Shown: in pieces, positions 21,505 to 35,040 of the stretch
How the letters are laid out: the number at the start of each line of letters is the position of its first letter
Position numbering within the stretch: position 1 is the first letter of the stretch
Program-made: the position numbers and the translations under genes
Assembly: GCA_950106755.1 (NCBI GenBank)
Contig: OX467082.1
Span: forward strand, 35,588,001 to 35,652,000
DNA from: Climacium dendroides
Taxonomy: Eukaryota > Streptophyta > Bryopsida > Hypnales > Climaciaceae
DNA: 64,000 nt
Reading direction: 5' to 3'
The notes under the pieces: generated by a model
The model's database searches: none
The model's input: only the letters and a program-made list of their open reading frames with translations
Told to the model about the DNA's origin: nothing

Positions 21505-24500
21505 CTCGGTCGGTAGTCTAACGAGGTTATTATTCTGGATAGTCTTGCCCTTGCGGTTTTCATTATGGAGTTTATCTACTAGGTTAAGCTTATGTTACTA
21601 GCCCGCTTTGGTTGGTGCCCATAATGTGACAGGTTGGCATTTAATTCTGGTAGTAGTTCTGTTGCTAATTCCCTTTCTGTCCTGTGGTTCTGGAGCCATA
21701 GTGTAACACTAACGATGTCTTCGTGCCAAATGTCAAAATGTCAATGGTTATCAAGGTATAATCAATGTGAATGAAGTGACTGCAGAAACCGGAGATTTTC
21801 TTCATCAAGGAACCAGCCTACTAACCCTGTACTGTACTGTCGGCAGGGACCCAAGAACGTCCTTTTGACGAACTGTTTTTCATCCAAACTTTTTTTTGAC
21901 TCATTGGAGAAGTACCTCTTTTGGGACCTCCCCTGTGAAGACTTTTAGGGTGACCTGTTGTGGACAATAGGTGGATGCACTATTCATTAAAAAACATTCT
22001 CGTCCACTCTTCTCTCTTCCCTCCTTGCTTGGGGAGAAGTGTCAAAGCTAATTGGAATAGGTGAGTCTATGAAACCAGAATGGGTCCAAATGAAAAATCC
22101 ACATTAATTACTGAATAAAATATTGGTATTTGGGGAAAAAAATCTGGGTTTTTTGTGCATTCTTCTTCATCCTTATGTTTGCATATATGAAACTCAATTT
22201 CTCCACATTTGTCCCACATCCTATAGGTTGAAATGTTTAGGTTATCACGAATAGGTACTCCTACTTTAGTGGCATGTATATGTGGTATGCAAGTGTAGGT
22301 ATCAAAAACTTAGTAAAGGTACCAAAAACTTAGTGAGGGTAGTGAATGATGACTACAATATTTTTGAGAAATGTGAAATATGAATCATTGTGTAGTGTAT
22401 TTTAGTAGTGTGTGCTCTTTTCTTTTGATTTGAATTGAAGTCATAAAAATACTCTTTTTTTGAATTTAAGTCCAACTATTAGAATGAAGTTTATCAAGTC
22501 TAGTTTCTACTCTAACTTGAAATTTTGAAAAATTCTTGAAATTCCATGTTTTATTGAAATTTGAACTTTGGGCCTATAACCATGGAGTGTTAAGTTTTTA
22601 AATTTAGAATGACTAATAAATGTTATAGATTAGTTTAAATTTAGAATGACTAATAGATGACCATGGAGTGTTAAGTTTTTTTTGCACTATGATGTTCTAC
22701 ACTACTTAGTATAATGTGCACTTGTGGAGAAAACTTCAAATTTCATAAATATATATTATACTTCTTTCATCTCCAAATGATCTTCCTATTGGCCTCAACT
22801 ATTGATTGCTATATGGTACTAACAAAACAACTTTGAACAATAATTCCCCCTCTATCTATGCAATCACCAATCAAAAAATAAATGAATTGACTAAAGGGGT
22901 CAATCAACATTGTTCGTTCTTATTTTTTGTATCTATTTGAATGTTTCCTGAATGAAAATGAAGCTTTTGGAGGTGGCCATACACACGGGCTTGGGCCTAT
23001 AGTTACCTACAAAATGACACCTACACACTCAACAATTAGGTACCTATTGAAGTTCTTTGAAAATGCCTCCAAAATTCTATTTTTCGATATTCCCAAACTA
23101 TGCTTTGAAAGGGTTCCAAAATTCAAAGTTTCTAGCAATACTAGGAGTACACCAAACTCTACTTACAACACTATACAAGTTTTTTAAATGTTATTTTTAG
23201 CCTTAATCTAAAACATTTTGTTCAACAAAATAATTTTGGGACAAAAAGAGTATTTGATACGAATTTTTTTTACTTTTTATTCAAAAATTCATAATAATTT
23301 CAACTATAGACTAGTAGTTGTAAACATTATCCTTTTGAGTACCATTATAAATTATTTGCTCAAAAGAACCCAAGAGCACTTGTTGAAGGTTAATCTATTG
23401 TGCAAGACCTCACTATTTCACACAAAATTTGAAGGATGAACATTAACACTTTTCTTTAACATTGAAGGATTTTCTCATCTATTAGACACTTAATGTCCGC
23501 AACAACTTTATAGGGTTAATCTCCAAAAAATAAAATATAAAATTTTTATTCATTTTTCAATGGTAAAATAGAGCATCTAGGATTATAGGCTTTGATGTTT
23601 GACCACATAATTATAAACTTTCATGATTACTTCTAAGGTTGTTGAAGAAAATAATGAAAAATATAACTATTGGTTCAATAATTAAATCATTTTTGGCAAA
23701 GGACCTTTGGTGATAGATCTTATCTTTTTAGGATTAACTTTCTCATCTCAATTCTACCTTAACCATTTAACAATGTAATGACCTAAAAACAATTCCCAGT
23801 GGATGACTTTGTAGATCACTATAGAAATGAAGAATGCACATATATTGGTTCTAAAATTAGATCATTTTTGAATGACTATTTTGGTTTTAGGCTAGGTAAG
23901 CATCTTACTAGGGTTAAAGAATCCAAAGGGTACATTTCAGAATGATAATGCATACCTCTCTTTTATGTGAACCTATCTATTTTGATGATTTCATGTATGT
24001 CAATTGCTAGCTACCCTCCTTGTAGAATAGGATAAGTATATCGAAAAAAGTCCTTTGTCCAATTGTGTCTCTTTTCTATGTGTACAACTAATAATCTTGG
24101 GATATTTAGATACAATTACTTTACCACATTACATGGTGCATCCAAATTGTACCTAATTCTACCTTTTGGAAGCACCACCTAATATGGCAAGGTAATTGCA
24201 ATTGAGAGCAAACTCTTTTTAAAATTGATCTTTATATATTCTTATTTAAAATATATAACTTCTATTCATTAGATTCCAAGATATATCTATTTAAAAATTT
24301 TAAGTACTTTAGAAATTCATAGTTTATTCATATTTTGTCCAAGAATGTATGGTAAAAGAATTTGATATTTGCTTTTGTTAACAAGACCCCACAAAACTTA
24401 GGTAATCTATCCTTAAAGGGCATTTCATTTTTGGGCTTAGTCAAACTTCATTAAATTTCTACATCACAACAAATATTTCAAAAATTTGATCATTTTTATA

Positions 24501-26300
24501 TATAATGATATATATGTCTCAAATTTAATCTCATTTTTTATAATTAAAATCAAAAAATTAAATTTTATATGATTTTAAAAACAAAACTATTTATAAAAAT
24601 CATAGTAATTTCAAACATGTTTAGAATAATATGAAATTTTGTAAGGAAAATGGAAATGATAGTGACAAACATTATGGTATAATTGATGTACTTCTTGAGC
24701 TCACACCAAAAGGGATTTGATAGAAAAAGTTCAAAAGTGATGTATTTTGAGCTTTCAAGCTACTATCTTCAAAGTGTCATAAGAAATTAAAATTTTTGAA
24801 TTTAAAAAAAAAAGTTAAATGGAATAAGAAGTTGATTATTGAAGCTATGTTTTCTTATTGAGTTAAGCTTAAGAACATTAAAAATCAAGAACTAATTATG
24901 TGGAAATTGAGATTTTGACTTTCAAAGTGCCCATGGGGCTTGCAATGTCTTTTAAGGATTAAATCTTTGGAACCATGCTCAAATACTTATTCAAATGATT
25001 TTGGTTTTGCTGTTTAAACATGGAGCTCTTTAAAATCTTGTTCCTTCCCCACCCTAGGGAGTGGTGCCTATGTAGGCCTAGTTTCATGAAGGAACCTTTT
25101 TCAAGTTATTCAAGAATATTATGATGGAAATTTTATAATCACATTTTTGAAAAAGTTGGACAACCTTTTGCATATTACATTAGATGTAGTACAAAATGAT
25201 AGGGCTTGGATTTTCTACATTCTATGTAGAAAATAAGGGTAAGCTCATAATTTGTATTTTTTAGCACACAATGGTGACCAAAGTTGGTCTCCATGCCAAG
25301 TGGAATCCAACAACACATGTCACTATCAATTTGGATCAATGTTACACCTCCTACATGTGAGAAACTATAACTATGGTGACATAATTGAGTATAATAATAA
25401 GGACTTCTTGGCGAAACAATGCTAAAATGACATCTTGATGAAACATTGTAAGGTAAAAATACCTAAAAATGTCCCTACACCCATTTTTGATAAATAGACT
25501 TCCATTAAAAGTGTCCCCCATATTATTATTAAATCATTTTCATATTTAACTATAATTGCTTAATTGCTGATTCCTCTAGATTTTGGTTTTAGGATCAAGC
25601 TATGTAATTGTTTTAGTGACTTAGGGAGTTCCACTTTGAAAATTCTTAGAAATTATATGCCTTATCCAAAAATTCAATTTAAAAAAAAAATTCATGATTT
25701 TCAATTGCTAATACTACAAAATAATTCTTTCTAAAAAAAATGCCTTCAACTATGCTAAATTTCTTATTTTGACAATTTTAGGTGTTTCCATCATAATTAT
25801 TGAATTATTAATTCAATGATGCGTGTCTTGCCATATTTTAGCACATAAAGTAACTACATTCATTTTCAATTGCTTTCTAAAATTGAACACTTTAGATTCT
25901 TGCCTACAATACCTCCCACTTTTCATGAGAGTCTATAGTCAATTTTAGAAACACCTATTTTCACTTCTTTGAAAATTTGTAGTTTATTCATACAGTGTTC
26001 AAGAAATGCATTTAAAAAGAATTTAGAATCCCCTCATGACTATCAACAAGACCTCACCAAAAAAGTTTTGAGTATAATAATGATTGAGAACCATATTGAA
26101 TTGCTTATTTGTGCAATTTTAGGTGTAGTTACCTTAATTTTTGTTCTTTGAGTCAGATACAATTCCCTACATCCTATTAACCCTTAAGTGCTCCCTTAAG
26201 CACTTTGACATCCATATTCTAGATGATGAACAGAGGACTTGCACATACTATTTAGTGCAACTAACTTCTCATTCATCCAATGTAATTCTCAATTGTTAAA
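21505..26300. other. Gene-free AT-rich region
   Basis: After the EFG1 3' UTR (to roughly 21.9 kb) the DNA is strongly AT-rich with only short accidental open frames. Duplicated segments are visible at ~22579-22690, where accatggagtgttaagtttt and ttaaatttagaatgactaat each occur twice. A stretch at ~23690-23900 resembles ~17340-17540. No transposase, RNA gene or domain was recognised. Confidence 0.55.
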
Positions 26301-27031
26301 AAGACAACCTTCCTTAGTGACCAATTTCATGAAATTGCCATGTAACTGATATTTCTGTACAAAGATATAAGCAAAAATGTGCCAAAATTGAAGAATGATT
26401 GAGGCGTGTAAGGGTTCAGGTTCACCACAATTTCAACCTCCAGAGAGTTCCCAGGCAGTACAACAGTGGACTGTGGCAAAGCTGTAACGAAGCTGATTTT
26501 TATTGAGGTTGAGCTTGTTGCTAATCTTTTGAAGCATCCACCGTCATTCTCTGGAGCATAGTCTCGACACATCAGGACATGTCCTCGCAGATGTCGCCAC
26601 ATGTAAGTTAAATCCCTTCAACACCAGACATCGGTAGTTGAGATAACTGACGTGTTGAATTTCTGAATCTCTGGCTGCAGGTCAGTCAGGGAGCCTGCAA
26701 TAAACCATTGTTGGTGCAGTGCAGTTAATGAGTCACCGCAGGTCATCTTGAATGTCTACCACTCTTCTCGATAGTAAGAGTACAACACGGTGATTCCTTG
26801 TTGTCGATGGTGAGTACTGAATTCTTGCAACTTAAGGTATTTCACCGTCGTTTCATTGAGCTTATGGGCACCCTGCATCCAACTGTTAGCTTCGATTCCT
26901 CCTAGAAAGTTCATCTTAGCTTCAATGCACTGAATCAAAGTAACCTGATGACAACCCTGCAAGAGTTTAAAAGTCACAAAGCAGGATACGCTCAAACTTT
27001 TGTTCCTGGGAGAAGATGCAAAGCTGAGTAC

Positions 27032-27147
27032 CATGACATCCTGTAAAGAAAACGATATTTAAGAGCGATGATTCTATTTAAGCATGACATCCTGTAAAGA
27101 AAACGATATTTAAGAGCGATGATTCTATTTAAGCATGACATCCTGTA
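27032..27147. repeat. 51-bp tandem repeat, two full copies and a partial third
   Basis: The unit starting catgacatcctgtaaagaaa and ending in ttctatttaag is repeated at 27032 and 27083, and a third copy starts at 27134 but stops after ~14 bases, where an inverted repeat begins. The two full copies are identical. Confidence 0.95.
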
Positions 27148-27155
27148 ATGTAATG

Positions 27156-27253
27156 AAAAAATCGATGACAATTGATCGCTTCCTACACGTAAATCATCGC
27201 TCTTACAAGCATCATTTTCGTGTAGGAAGTGATCAATTGTCATCGATTTTTTT
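27156..27253. repeat. Inverted repeat (34-bp arms) next to the 51-bp tandem repeat
   Basis: Left arm 27156-27189 (starts aaaaaatcgatgacaattga) pairs with 27219-27253 with one mismatch. The loop contains aaatcatcgctctta, the reverse complement of a piece of the neighbouring 51-bp unit (taagagcgatgatt), so tandem and inverted repeats share sequence and probably arose from one rearrangement or foldback element. Confidence 0.9.
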
Positions 27254-27471
27254 GTTACACCCACTTATAACCACTATAGGTGGTTGTAGACAATCCCATT
27301 TCCAATTAAAGATCAATGGCCACATATATTTAGCCCACTCATGCTTACACATGTTAATAAGCCCAAACAAGAGTGAATAGACTTGTTGGTGGTGGTAACA
27401 GGTCAACAATGTACTCAAAAGACTCGATTTGTCCTTAATGGTTTTAGACCTGAACTTTCAACATGAATGAA

Positions 27472-27569
27472 TTCCCTTTTCGTTACAGTCCTGGTTTGCA
27501 AGAGGCCATCCAGCCTAAGGTTCCCTTTTTGTTACAGTCCTGGTTTGCAAGAGGCCATCCAGCCTAAGG
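27472..27569. repeat. 49-bp tandem duplication
   Basis: Two head-to-tail copies of a 49-base unit (ttccctttt…gccatccagcctaagg) differ at a single base (c/t at the tenth position). A recent duplication in non-coding DNA. Confidence 0.95.
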
Positions 27570-28034
27570 TTTTCATTCAGTATAAAATCCTCCTAACATT
27601 CTGCATATTAAGAGTACCAATAGGCCTCACTGCATTATAATGGGTCCAGTTTTGATGCCATTTTGAGAGTCACAAGATGGCATTGCATATCAAACATCTA
27701 GCAATTTCACAAATAGATTCGGAGTATTAGGTAGTGTAATTTATAGTTTGTACATTTCACTAGATTTTCAGGTACTCCGTACCTGAGAAATAGAATACGT
27801 GAGATGCCAGATTTCGAAACTGAAATCCTGGCTGCTAGGATTGCCTGCTTTTTGAGTCTCCAGGGAGCGAAGGTGGGGTGTCAGGCCTTGCAGTTCTGCT
27901 TCACAACATGCAAGTTTATTACCAAATTGGGCACACCACGCTTCTATTTTCCCCTTGTAGACTTTTTCGAACACAACTCTGAAATCGTAAAGTTCTGAAC
28001 TTGTTTTCTTCTGAGACAGCTCTGACACTATCAT

Positions 28035-28614
28035 ATGAAATTCTCTTCTTTCACCTTCCTCTCGAAGGACAAGAGGCTCCCACTTCTGAAACTGCGAACA
28101 TGTTGTCGATCATCTGGTGCAGAGAATGCGTTGATAATGTTACTACGATTGAGGACTCGGAAGGAGGTAACACAATATTTACACACATTAGCAGTTATCC
28201 AATTGCCAAAAATGAGAAGCACAAGCGTTTTTTCCTTTGAAAAGTAGAACAGATTTGGACTTAAGTATGTACAATTGTTTACAACTTAGCCACAATGATG
28301 GAAAATTGCCAATTTAATGAATATTACCATAGGTATCTCCCGTGCGAAAGGTCAAGGACGAGGAGGAGGTGGAGATGATCCGGGCGAAGCTGGCCAAGAA
28401 TCTGCGGTTCGACTTTATGGACGCACCCAACATCTGCACTGGACATAAGAAGAAGTCATCAGATGTGCATTCTATTCGAGATAAGCTCTGCAAAAAGCTG
28501 AATAGAGAAGTTGATCATCCAGTTAATTCTTCGTACGTGGCCTGGGACATTACGTCGAGAAGTGCACGATGGGAACAGCGCAACATAATTCCTGTATACA
28601 AATGTCCTGTCTAA
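28035..28614 (+). CDS. Possible two-exon gene of unknown function
   Basis: Exon 28035-28165 begins with ATG (MKFSSFTFLSKDKR) and ends at a GAG|GTAACA donor; after a 166-bp intron, an acceptor (ccatag at 28326-28331) opens a 283-base exon to TAA/stop at ~28614. The join keeps frame (RTRKE|VSPVRKVKDEEEV). The second exon encodes a highly charged, basic segment (EMIRAKLAKNLRFDF, CTGHKKKSSDVHSIRDKL, CKKLNREV) of about 90 residues that looks like real protein. Whole product ~133 aa, no signal peptide or membrane span. I do not recognise the family. The first exon's frame is ambiguous because a second frame is also open through it. Confidence 0.35.
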
Positions 28615-30870
28615 TTAACATAACGTTCTTGAGCAGTTGTGAGAACTCACCCATCTCATTTGTAGATGAAAATTCCAAAAAGAACTCGATAATCTGAAAT
28701 TCAATATAGAATTGTACGCATGATTCTTAAGAAATGGCTTGTCTTTCTATTCAAGGAAGTAAACAATGCTCAAAAATAATTAGATTCTAGTTTTAAGGCA
28801 ACTCTTCAAGATAGATTAGAAGGTGTTAGACTACAATTGATTTATTTGTGACCGGAGTTTTTCTATACAAAGGAAAAATGAAATATCATGGTGACTGGTG
28901 ACCACAAGAGGTGCTTTGATGCCAGATGGAATGAAACAGGTCTGAAAATGAGGCTCTCATAATTTTCTCCTGAACAACTAATTTCAAGGTGAAGCTAACG
29001 GAACTCGTTTTAATGGTTCTAAAATCCAGCTACTTCACCTCGACATTTGCATTCCACAATGTGAAACACGTTTTGAACACTATTTAGAGTCCACATTCAC
29101 TGTACTGTGCAATTATGACACACAAATGAGAGGTCTGGCAACCATTATTGTAAAAGCCTGCGACTGAATGCAGAAGAGGCAAGATGGCATCACCTTTAAT
29201 CGCGTACTGATGGAGTTCAAATAGAACAATTCTTGTCCAGGTGACCAGGGAGGATGCTGGTACTTCAAAATCTGAACTGCAAGATCTCCCAACGTCACGG
29301 ATGAGCAGAAATAGTTGACAGAACTGGATCTCCAGCAAATTTTAGCAGCTCGGCATAAATCTGATGTGAAAATATAAATTTCAGCACAAAGAACATTCTA
29401 TGAATACATTTGCACCAACACTAGACAGAACCGTAAGCAAAAATGGAATTAGAAAACAAAAGCTCCTTAAACCAAAAAACGTCGTCACCCTGCAACATGA
29501 AATTTATAGAGGGATTTAATAGAACTGGACTTTTGCATTCTTAAAACATAGTTCTGGTGTAGATTGGACCAAAACCGTTCATTCAATGACTCAACTGCGG
29601 AAAATCATGAGTTCAGGTAGAGGATCCTAGGGACCTGATCATGTATACTGTACTGACCCTTGTTACGAACAGCACGTCACAAACTTGCTTCAAAGCGCTT
29701 CATACACTTCCTTGGATTTGTTACCACGTGGTCTAAGCATACGCTTCCTTGGATTAGGCTTAAAGTCTATGGCCACTCATTTGAATGGAAATGGGATGTC
29801 AACCTCCCACTCTGAAATTGCATCAGAAATTCTTACATAGTAATCAAAATTTGATCTCACAAGAGTTTGAAATTGCATCAGAAAATTATTCTCAAAATAT
29901 TATCCTCTGCTTTCGCTCATGAAGATCTGCTGAAGTGCGTATTGTACAGTACTTTTCCCAACTACACTAGTTATCTGGTACACTCATGAAAGAGTTGTGA
30001 ACATGAGATTTCCTCAGCAAATCTTACCTTCTACAATAATGCCCAAGTCCTAGACTGCATGGTGTTTGATCTAATGCGTACTACCAGAGTCCTGAACCTG
30101 CGGCATTGTTAGCTACAGTTGGCAACCGAAAAAAACTTATGAAGTTGTCAACGTCTACTTCTCAACAAATGCTGCTATTAAGTTGCCCCTACAATTGTAG
30201 CCACATCCAAGAATACCACATTGGAGCATGAAGCCAAAGACACAAAGTAGCCCATGGCAGCAGCAATCAATAAAAGTAGAGAAACGCACTCCAACGTTCT
30301 TTTCTTTAACAATCACTGCCTAGACATGCTAACCTCTAGACCTGCACAATGAAAAGAGTACCGTATTGTCCCCACGGTGGTCATCAAAAGGTCAGATTCG
30401 GAGAATCTTTGTTCCAGAAAACAAATGTACAAAAGCCGCTCCAAAATTCCTCTCAACATACGCAGTAGCGTAGTTGTCTAAGAATTTCACAAGAGAACCT
30501 CTATTGGACATAGAGCTCAGAGTCTTTAGTGCGGGACATCTGCAGTGAAATGCCTTTCGCAGTACTTACATTCGTCTTAAGTCATATTTTTTAAAAGCAC
30601 GTAAGCCACGTAAACCCTGGGGCATAAGAACACCCTGCTCACTAATGCACGACCAAACATAGTGTCGCATTCTATACTAACAAGGTTTTATCTAGCTCAG
30701 AGAAGTACTCAGTAGAATATGTCACGGCACAACTGCGAGACTATTACGAAAGACTTAAGAAAACTCTAAAGTATCGGGGCATCCTCTTCAAACTGTGTTC
30801 CGAGGCACCGAATTGAAAGTTTTGTAGTCTTGGGTAAAAAGTTGTGTCATTCTGAAGACTGCTGAGACTC

Positions 30871-33800
30871 TTAAGAAACTTGCTTCTGCTGATCTTCAGA
30901 CCCGAAGTAATTTCCAAGTAGTCTTTGATCCAGCACCATGTTAGGCAGCTGCATTACAAGCAACCACTTTTGTGAGGTCAAAAAACAGTAAATCTCGAAA
31001 CTCGGGAACAAAACAGATTCATGCACCCATGATCTCTCTCGACTATTCAACAGAGTGATGTTCATCAGTCACGCCAATCGAGAAATTTCACAGGAAACCG
31101 ATTAAAAATTAGAAGATCCATACTGACAAATTTGGACAAATGAAATCCCTGAATCGGAATTGATTTAGGAAACCCAAGGTAGACCAACTCGTTAAGTTGG
31201 AAAATGGAGTCTAACCTTCTCCCCAAAGAACATCTTGGAATTATTCGCAATGGCCTCAATAAACTTCAACTCAAGGAACTGAGGGGTCAACTTCAGTTTA
31301 TTGGCATCTGCCTCTCTCATAACCCTGCACCACACGCCAGCCGGAAGAATCAAGATTTGATCTACAAAGGACTCAGTCATTTTCATGCTCTTAATTTGAT
31401 CCACAACCTAACTATACACATTGAAATGAAGCCCCTTGATTACAACACTAGATCTCAGAATCATGAATCATTCTCATGTTGAGCATATCAACACTAATGC
31501 AGGATGGTCATACCTGTAAAAATTTGCATCAGCTAAGCCCTTCTCTCGCGCAAGAAAGATTTCATTTTCTATTTCTTGCTGTCTTTTGATGCTTTCTTTC
31601 TCCCTCACACGCTGACTCATCAGGATCTCGCTTACTTTGGCATCCTTCTCAGCATCAGTAACTGCTCTTTTCTTCAACGTCTCGGCCTCCTTTTCCGCCA
31701 CCTTCTGCTTCTCTACAGCTATCAGCACCTGCAAGTCCCCCCCAAACCCCTCGTCTTTGTCATACAGTGCAGTAAAACTGGGTAAAGAAACCCAAGACAA
31801 AATCAATCATAATTTATAATCTAAGATCTAAGAGCAAATGTTAAGTCACAACTCCAGACAGCGGCCTCTGATCAAGTTCACGATAACACCTGGACCACAC
31901 CTTTCTCTAAGATGTAATAAACTGCAAATCTGAACGGAAAATCCCAGGACTAAACTTTTCGAATTCGCTAAAAAATCAGAAAGAGAAAAAGGATACCTTA
32001 GTGCGTTCCTCCTCCATGATCTCATAATTGCGGGCAATGGAATGTGGGATCGTAGGCTTTGTCACTCGCACACCAATGATCTCAATTCCTGGAGCATATT
32101 CTGTGCAATCTCTCTGAATAGCCTCTTTCATCATCTCATCAATCTGCAGAATCAAAATCAAGTCCTTGTATTATTTCTTAAAACATATATTCCTCAAGAT
32201 AAGGGCATCCCTAAGCATCCAGCTAACATAAGTTTTTCCCATGCAATTCCAGAACAGCCAAACTAAAGAGGATTCAATGAAATGATTAGAAGCTGAAAAT
32301 GACCCACCTGATCAAACTTGTCGATGTAAACTTCTTGCAAAGTATGACCACTGCAAAATTGGTTGATTTCGTGATGAATCTTATCATAAATCCATGTCTT
32401 GTCGTAATGGACGCCAAAGTTCAAGATCGTGTCGTACACAAAACTCTTCCTTAACCTGTTCACAACCTGAGCAAAAGTGTCAATCCTCGTTGCAGATGAA
32501 TTGCATACTCTACTCAAATCAAGTAACTGAAATGTGGACAACTGCACAAACAAACCGCCTCATTGTCTAACCTTTCCTAAATGATATAGACAATTGCCTG
32601 AACTATGGTACGAAAAGTTTGACAGAAACTAATCCACATGTAGCATCACCACCTAAGCGGATGCAAACATAATAAGAGAAGAAGGAATTGCGTATTAGTG
32701 GAGCAAGTAGATAGTTCTCTCAACAAAGATGCAAGTACGGTCACAGACAGAGAACACATCTAGATGCGAACATCTATAAGAGAAGGCATCTGATCCAAAC
32801 CTCAATCTTATCAAATGATAGCATAACTCCTCCTTTCGTACCGCAGGGTATATTCATTACCTGCACAACATCATATCAACACTCTGAAGGTTCTATGCCA
32901 CATATGAGATTGAAGTCAAGTGCTAGAACTAAAGGCCATAAAAAGGGGGAAAAGTCTAAGCCCTAGTACCACTGATGTGGTCGCTCCTGGATGGAAGTCC
33001 ACAGGTTAGCACGATTACAACCGAAATCTCATGATCAACCAAATCCTGACGTGGTATTCGATTGCCAAATGGAAATGCAATATGAGTACTTGTCGAGAAT
33101 ATTTTCGAGGTTTCAGATTCATAACACTAATATATAGAACCTACTATCACAAAACCTCACTTTAGAAGGACGATGGAAGGGGTAAAACGAAGCTGCAGAA
33201 ATAGAACAGCATGCCTCAGCGATCACGATAAAACTATAAAGCAGACGGACCTGGTCTGTCTGAATGGTCACTTGAATTGGTTCAACTCGAGTAAGAAAGG
33301 GAACCATGAGATGGAATCCTGTTATATCAAACAGAAGTGGAGTATTATTACGATCCTAACAACAGAAATGAACACATACCGATTCGTGCACTTGTGATAC
33401 AGGCGATCAAAGAAGCTCATTTAACTGAACATAAAAATAGAGCATCAACAGATATCTCGCGATAAAATAGAAATACAAGAAATGAACAAGAGAATAAAGC
33501 TAGTCTGGCAACAATAAGAATGGCGGCTTAAAACAGACCAGGCCCAGAAATTGTGTTCAAAAGAGCACCACCACGCCAATACACCCCGACATGTCCTTCT
33601 GGAATCTGATGCAGTATGGCCATGTTTGTCCCTGCAACTAACATGGGAACCAAAATCTGTGCACCAACAGAGTTTGATTGAGGAAGCTAGTTTCAATTGT
33701 TCTAGCATCGAGTAACATCGAACGCTACACGTACATCGCAGTACAGCAGCAAAAGAATGGCATAGTACAAATATTCATAAGCTTCACTGTCAGTAATTGG

Positions 33801-33936
33801 AACACAAGAATCAGTCAAAGTAAGGTACCGCTAAGCCGACAGCAATCATGGCGAACATGTTCGGTGGAGGTGGACTATCTGCAGGTCTTGTTTGTGCGCG
33901 GGGAGCTCCCCCGGGAATACCTCTACCTCCATCCAT
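30871..33936 (-). CDS. ERLIN: Erlin-type SPFH/prohibitin-domain protein of the ER membrane
   Basis: Nine exons: 33829-33936, 33539-33656, 33251-33318, 32801-32860, 32308-32466, 31997-32143, 31514-31728, 31216-31324, 30871-30948; all phases agree and give 353 aa, close to animal erlins (~340). A short Gly/Pro-rich N-terminus precedes one membrane span ([18 protein letters not shown]). The SPFH domain follows: [67 protein letters not shown]. Then a long helical region ([40 protein letters not shown]) and the erlin C-terminus ([34 protein letters not shown]). Erlins form ring-like oligomers in ER lipid-raft-like domains and act with ER-associated degradation; the plant role is less defined. Nothing is missing or broken. 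The start is the only ATG upstream of the membrane span in frame. Confidence 0.95.
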
Positions 33937-35040
33937 TCTGATTGAACACAGCCAAGCTGTCAGATAAGCATTAGAGTACCAGACGAATCGGCAATTTCAA
34001 AACGAACGCGCCATGAGGACACCAACGTCAAATAAGTGCAGATACCAGATTAAAATGCACATCCGTTGCGAGTCCACAAAAACATCCTAATACGATTCAC
34101 CACTCTTGACGATCAAGATACATTGAAAATGATATTGACACCTATAAATTCGAATGATAATTCAAAGATCTTCAGAGATGGTCAAACTATCCTCCACTCA
34201 TCAGTACAGCGTGTCCGAAATGTGGAGCACGGTAAATTAGATTAGAGCAGTACGAACATCTGTCGGCACATGCAAAATACGTACAGAATACGAAAAACAA
34301 TTCACAGAACAGAACATCTTCAGATTTTCAAAAATCATCACAACACTCTACTCATCGACAAAGCATAACCAAAATTTCGGAGCATAAAAACTTAGACATA
34401 CTGAATTACGTATGCATAGTGTGCAGCTAACTGATCAGCAACCCCAAGAAGCCAACCAACATAGAATTCTTGAAGCAGTGGTGGATTAAGAACTCGCAGA
34501 ATCAGGTACACAAAAGACAATCGATTAGAGATTTTCAGATTCAAATTAACATAAACAATTAATCAAAGACAAAGTGCATAAACCAATGAACCCCCGATTA
34601 GGGTTTCAGCTCATATGCTTGCTTCACTCTTCCATCAATTGGAATAAGAGTACTTCTTCCTCGAAGTAAGTTTTAACCACAAAGATTCTAGAACTAGTAA
34701 TAAAACACAACGCAAGAACTAAGCCCCGACTCCTCGCAATCACGTCTCAAACCCAAACCCTAAATGGTTCCATAGATAATTTCAATGGCCCAAACTTCTT
34801 GTGCACCCAACATCCAAGCTACAAGAGCGCCTCTGATCGATTCTGCGAACCTAGGGCATTCACAACAAGCCACTAGCAACTGGTACCTTGAAAAACTTCT
34901 CTGCTGCGTCTGAATTATGCAAAAGATGTGCGAGCTATGCGAGCGATTCCTGATGAACCCCTGCAGTGGGAGAGACGACTACATCAATGGCTTTTCATGT
35001 AATTGATGACTTTCATCCGTTGTGGAGAAGATGTTTGTAT
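33937..35040 (-). promoter_or_regulatory. Probable 5' UTR, leader intron and promoter of the erlin gene
   Basis: On the minus strand a leader exon seems to end at about 34888 (…TTTTTCAAG|GTACCAG), suggesting an intron of ~900 bp inside the 5' UTR before the coding exon. Composition changes sharply near 35.0 kb from balanced to AT-rich, which fits the upstream end of the gene. Telo-box-like motifs occur at ~34598-34607 (attagggttt) and ~34754-34763 (aaaccctaaa). No other gene seen here. Confidence 0.4.

Larger units (their letters stand above)
26301..30870. other. Mixed region with exon-like open stretches, gene structure unresolved
   Basis: Composition is less AT-rich than the preceding 5 kb. 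On the minus strand there are open stretches at ~26330-26605 (IKISFVTALPQSTVVLPG), 26756-26970 (GAHKLNETTVKYLKLQEF), 27780-28034 (SELYDFRVVFEKVYKGKIEA) and ~29190-29300 (GDLAVQILKYQHPPWSPGQE, followed by a GTGATG donor). Their residue content looks protein-like, but I recognise no family and cannot link them by phase into one gene. They could be a degenerate multi-exon gene. The plus-strand candidate at 28035-28614 overlaps this region. From 29.4 to 30.87 kb nothing is recognisable; part of it is the 3' flank of the erlin gene. Confidence 0.3.
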
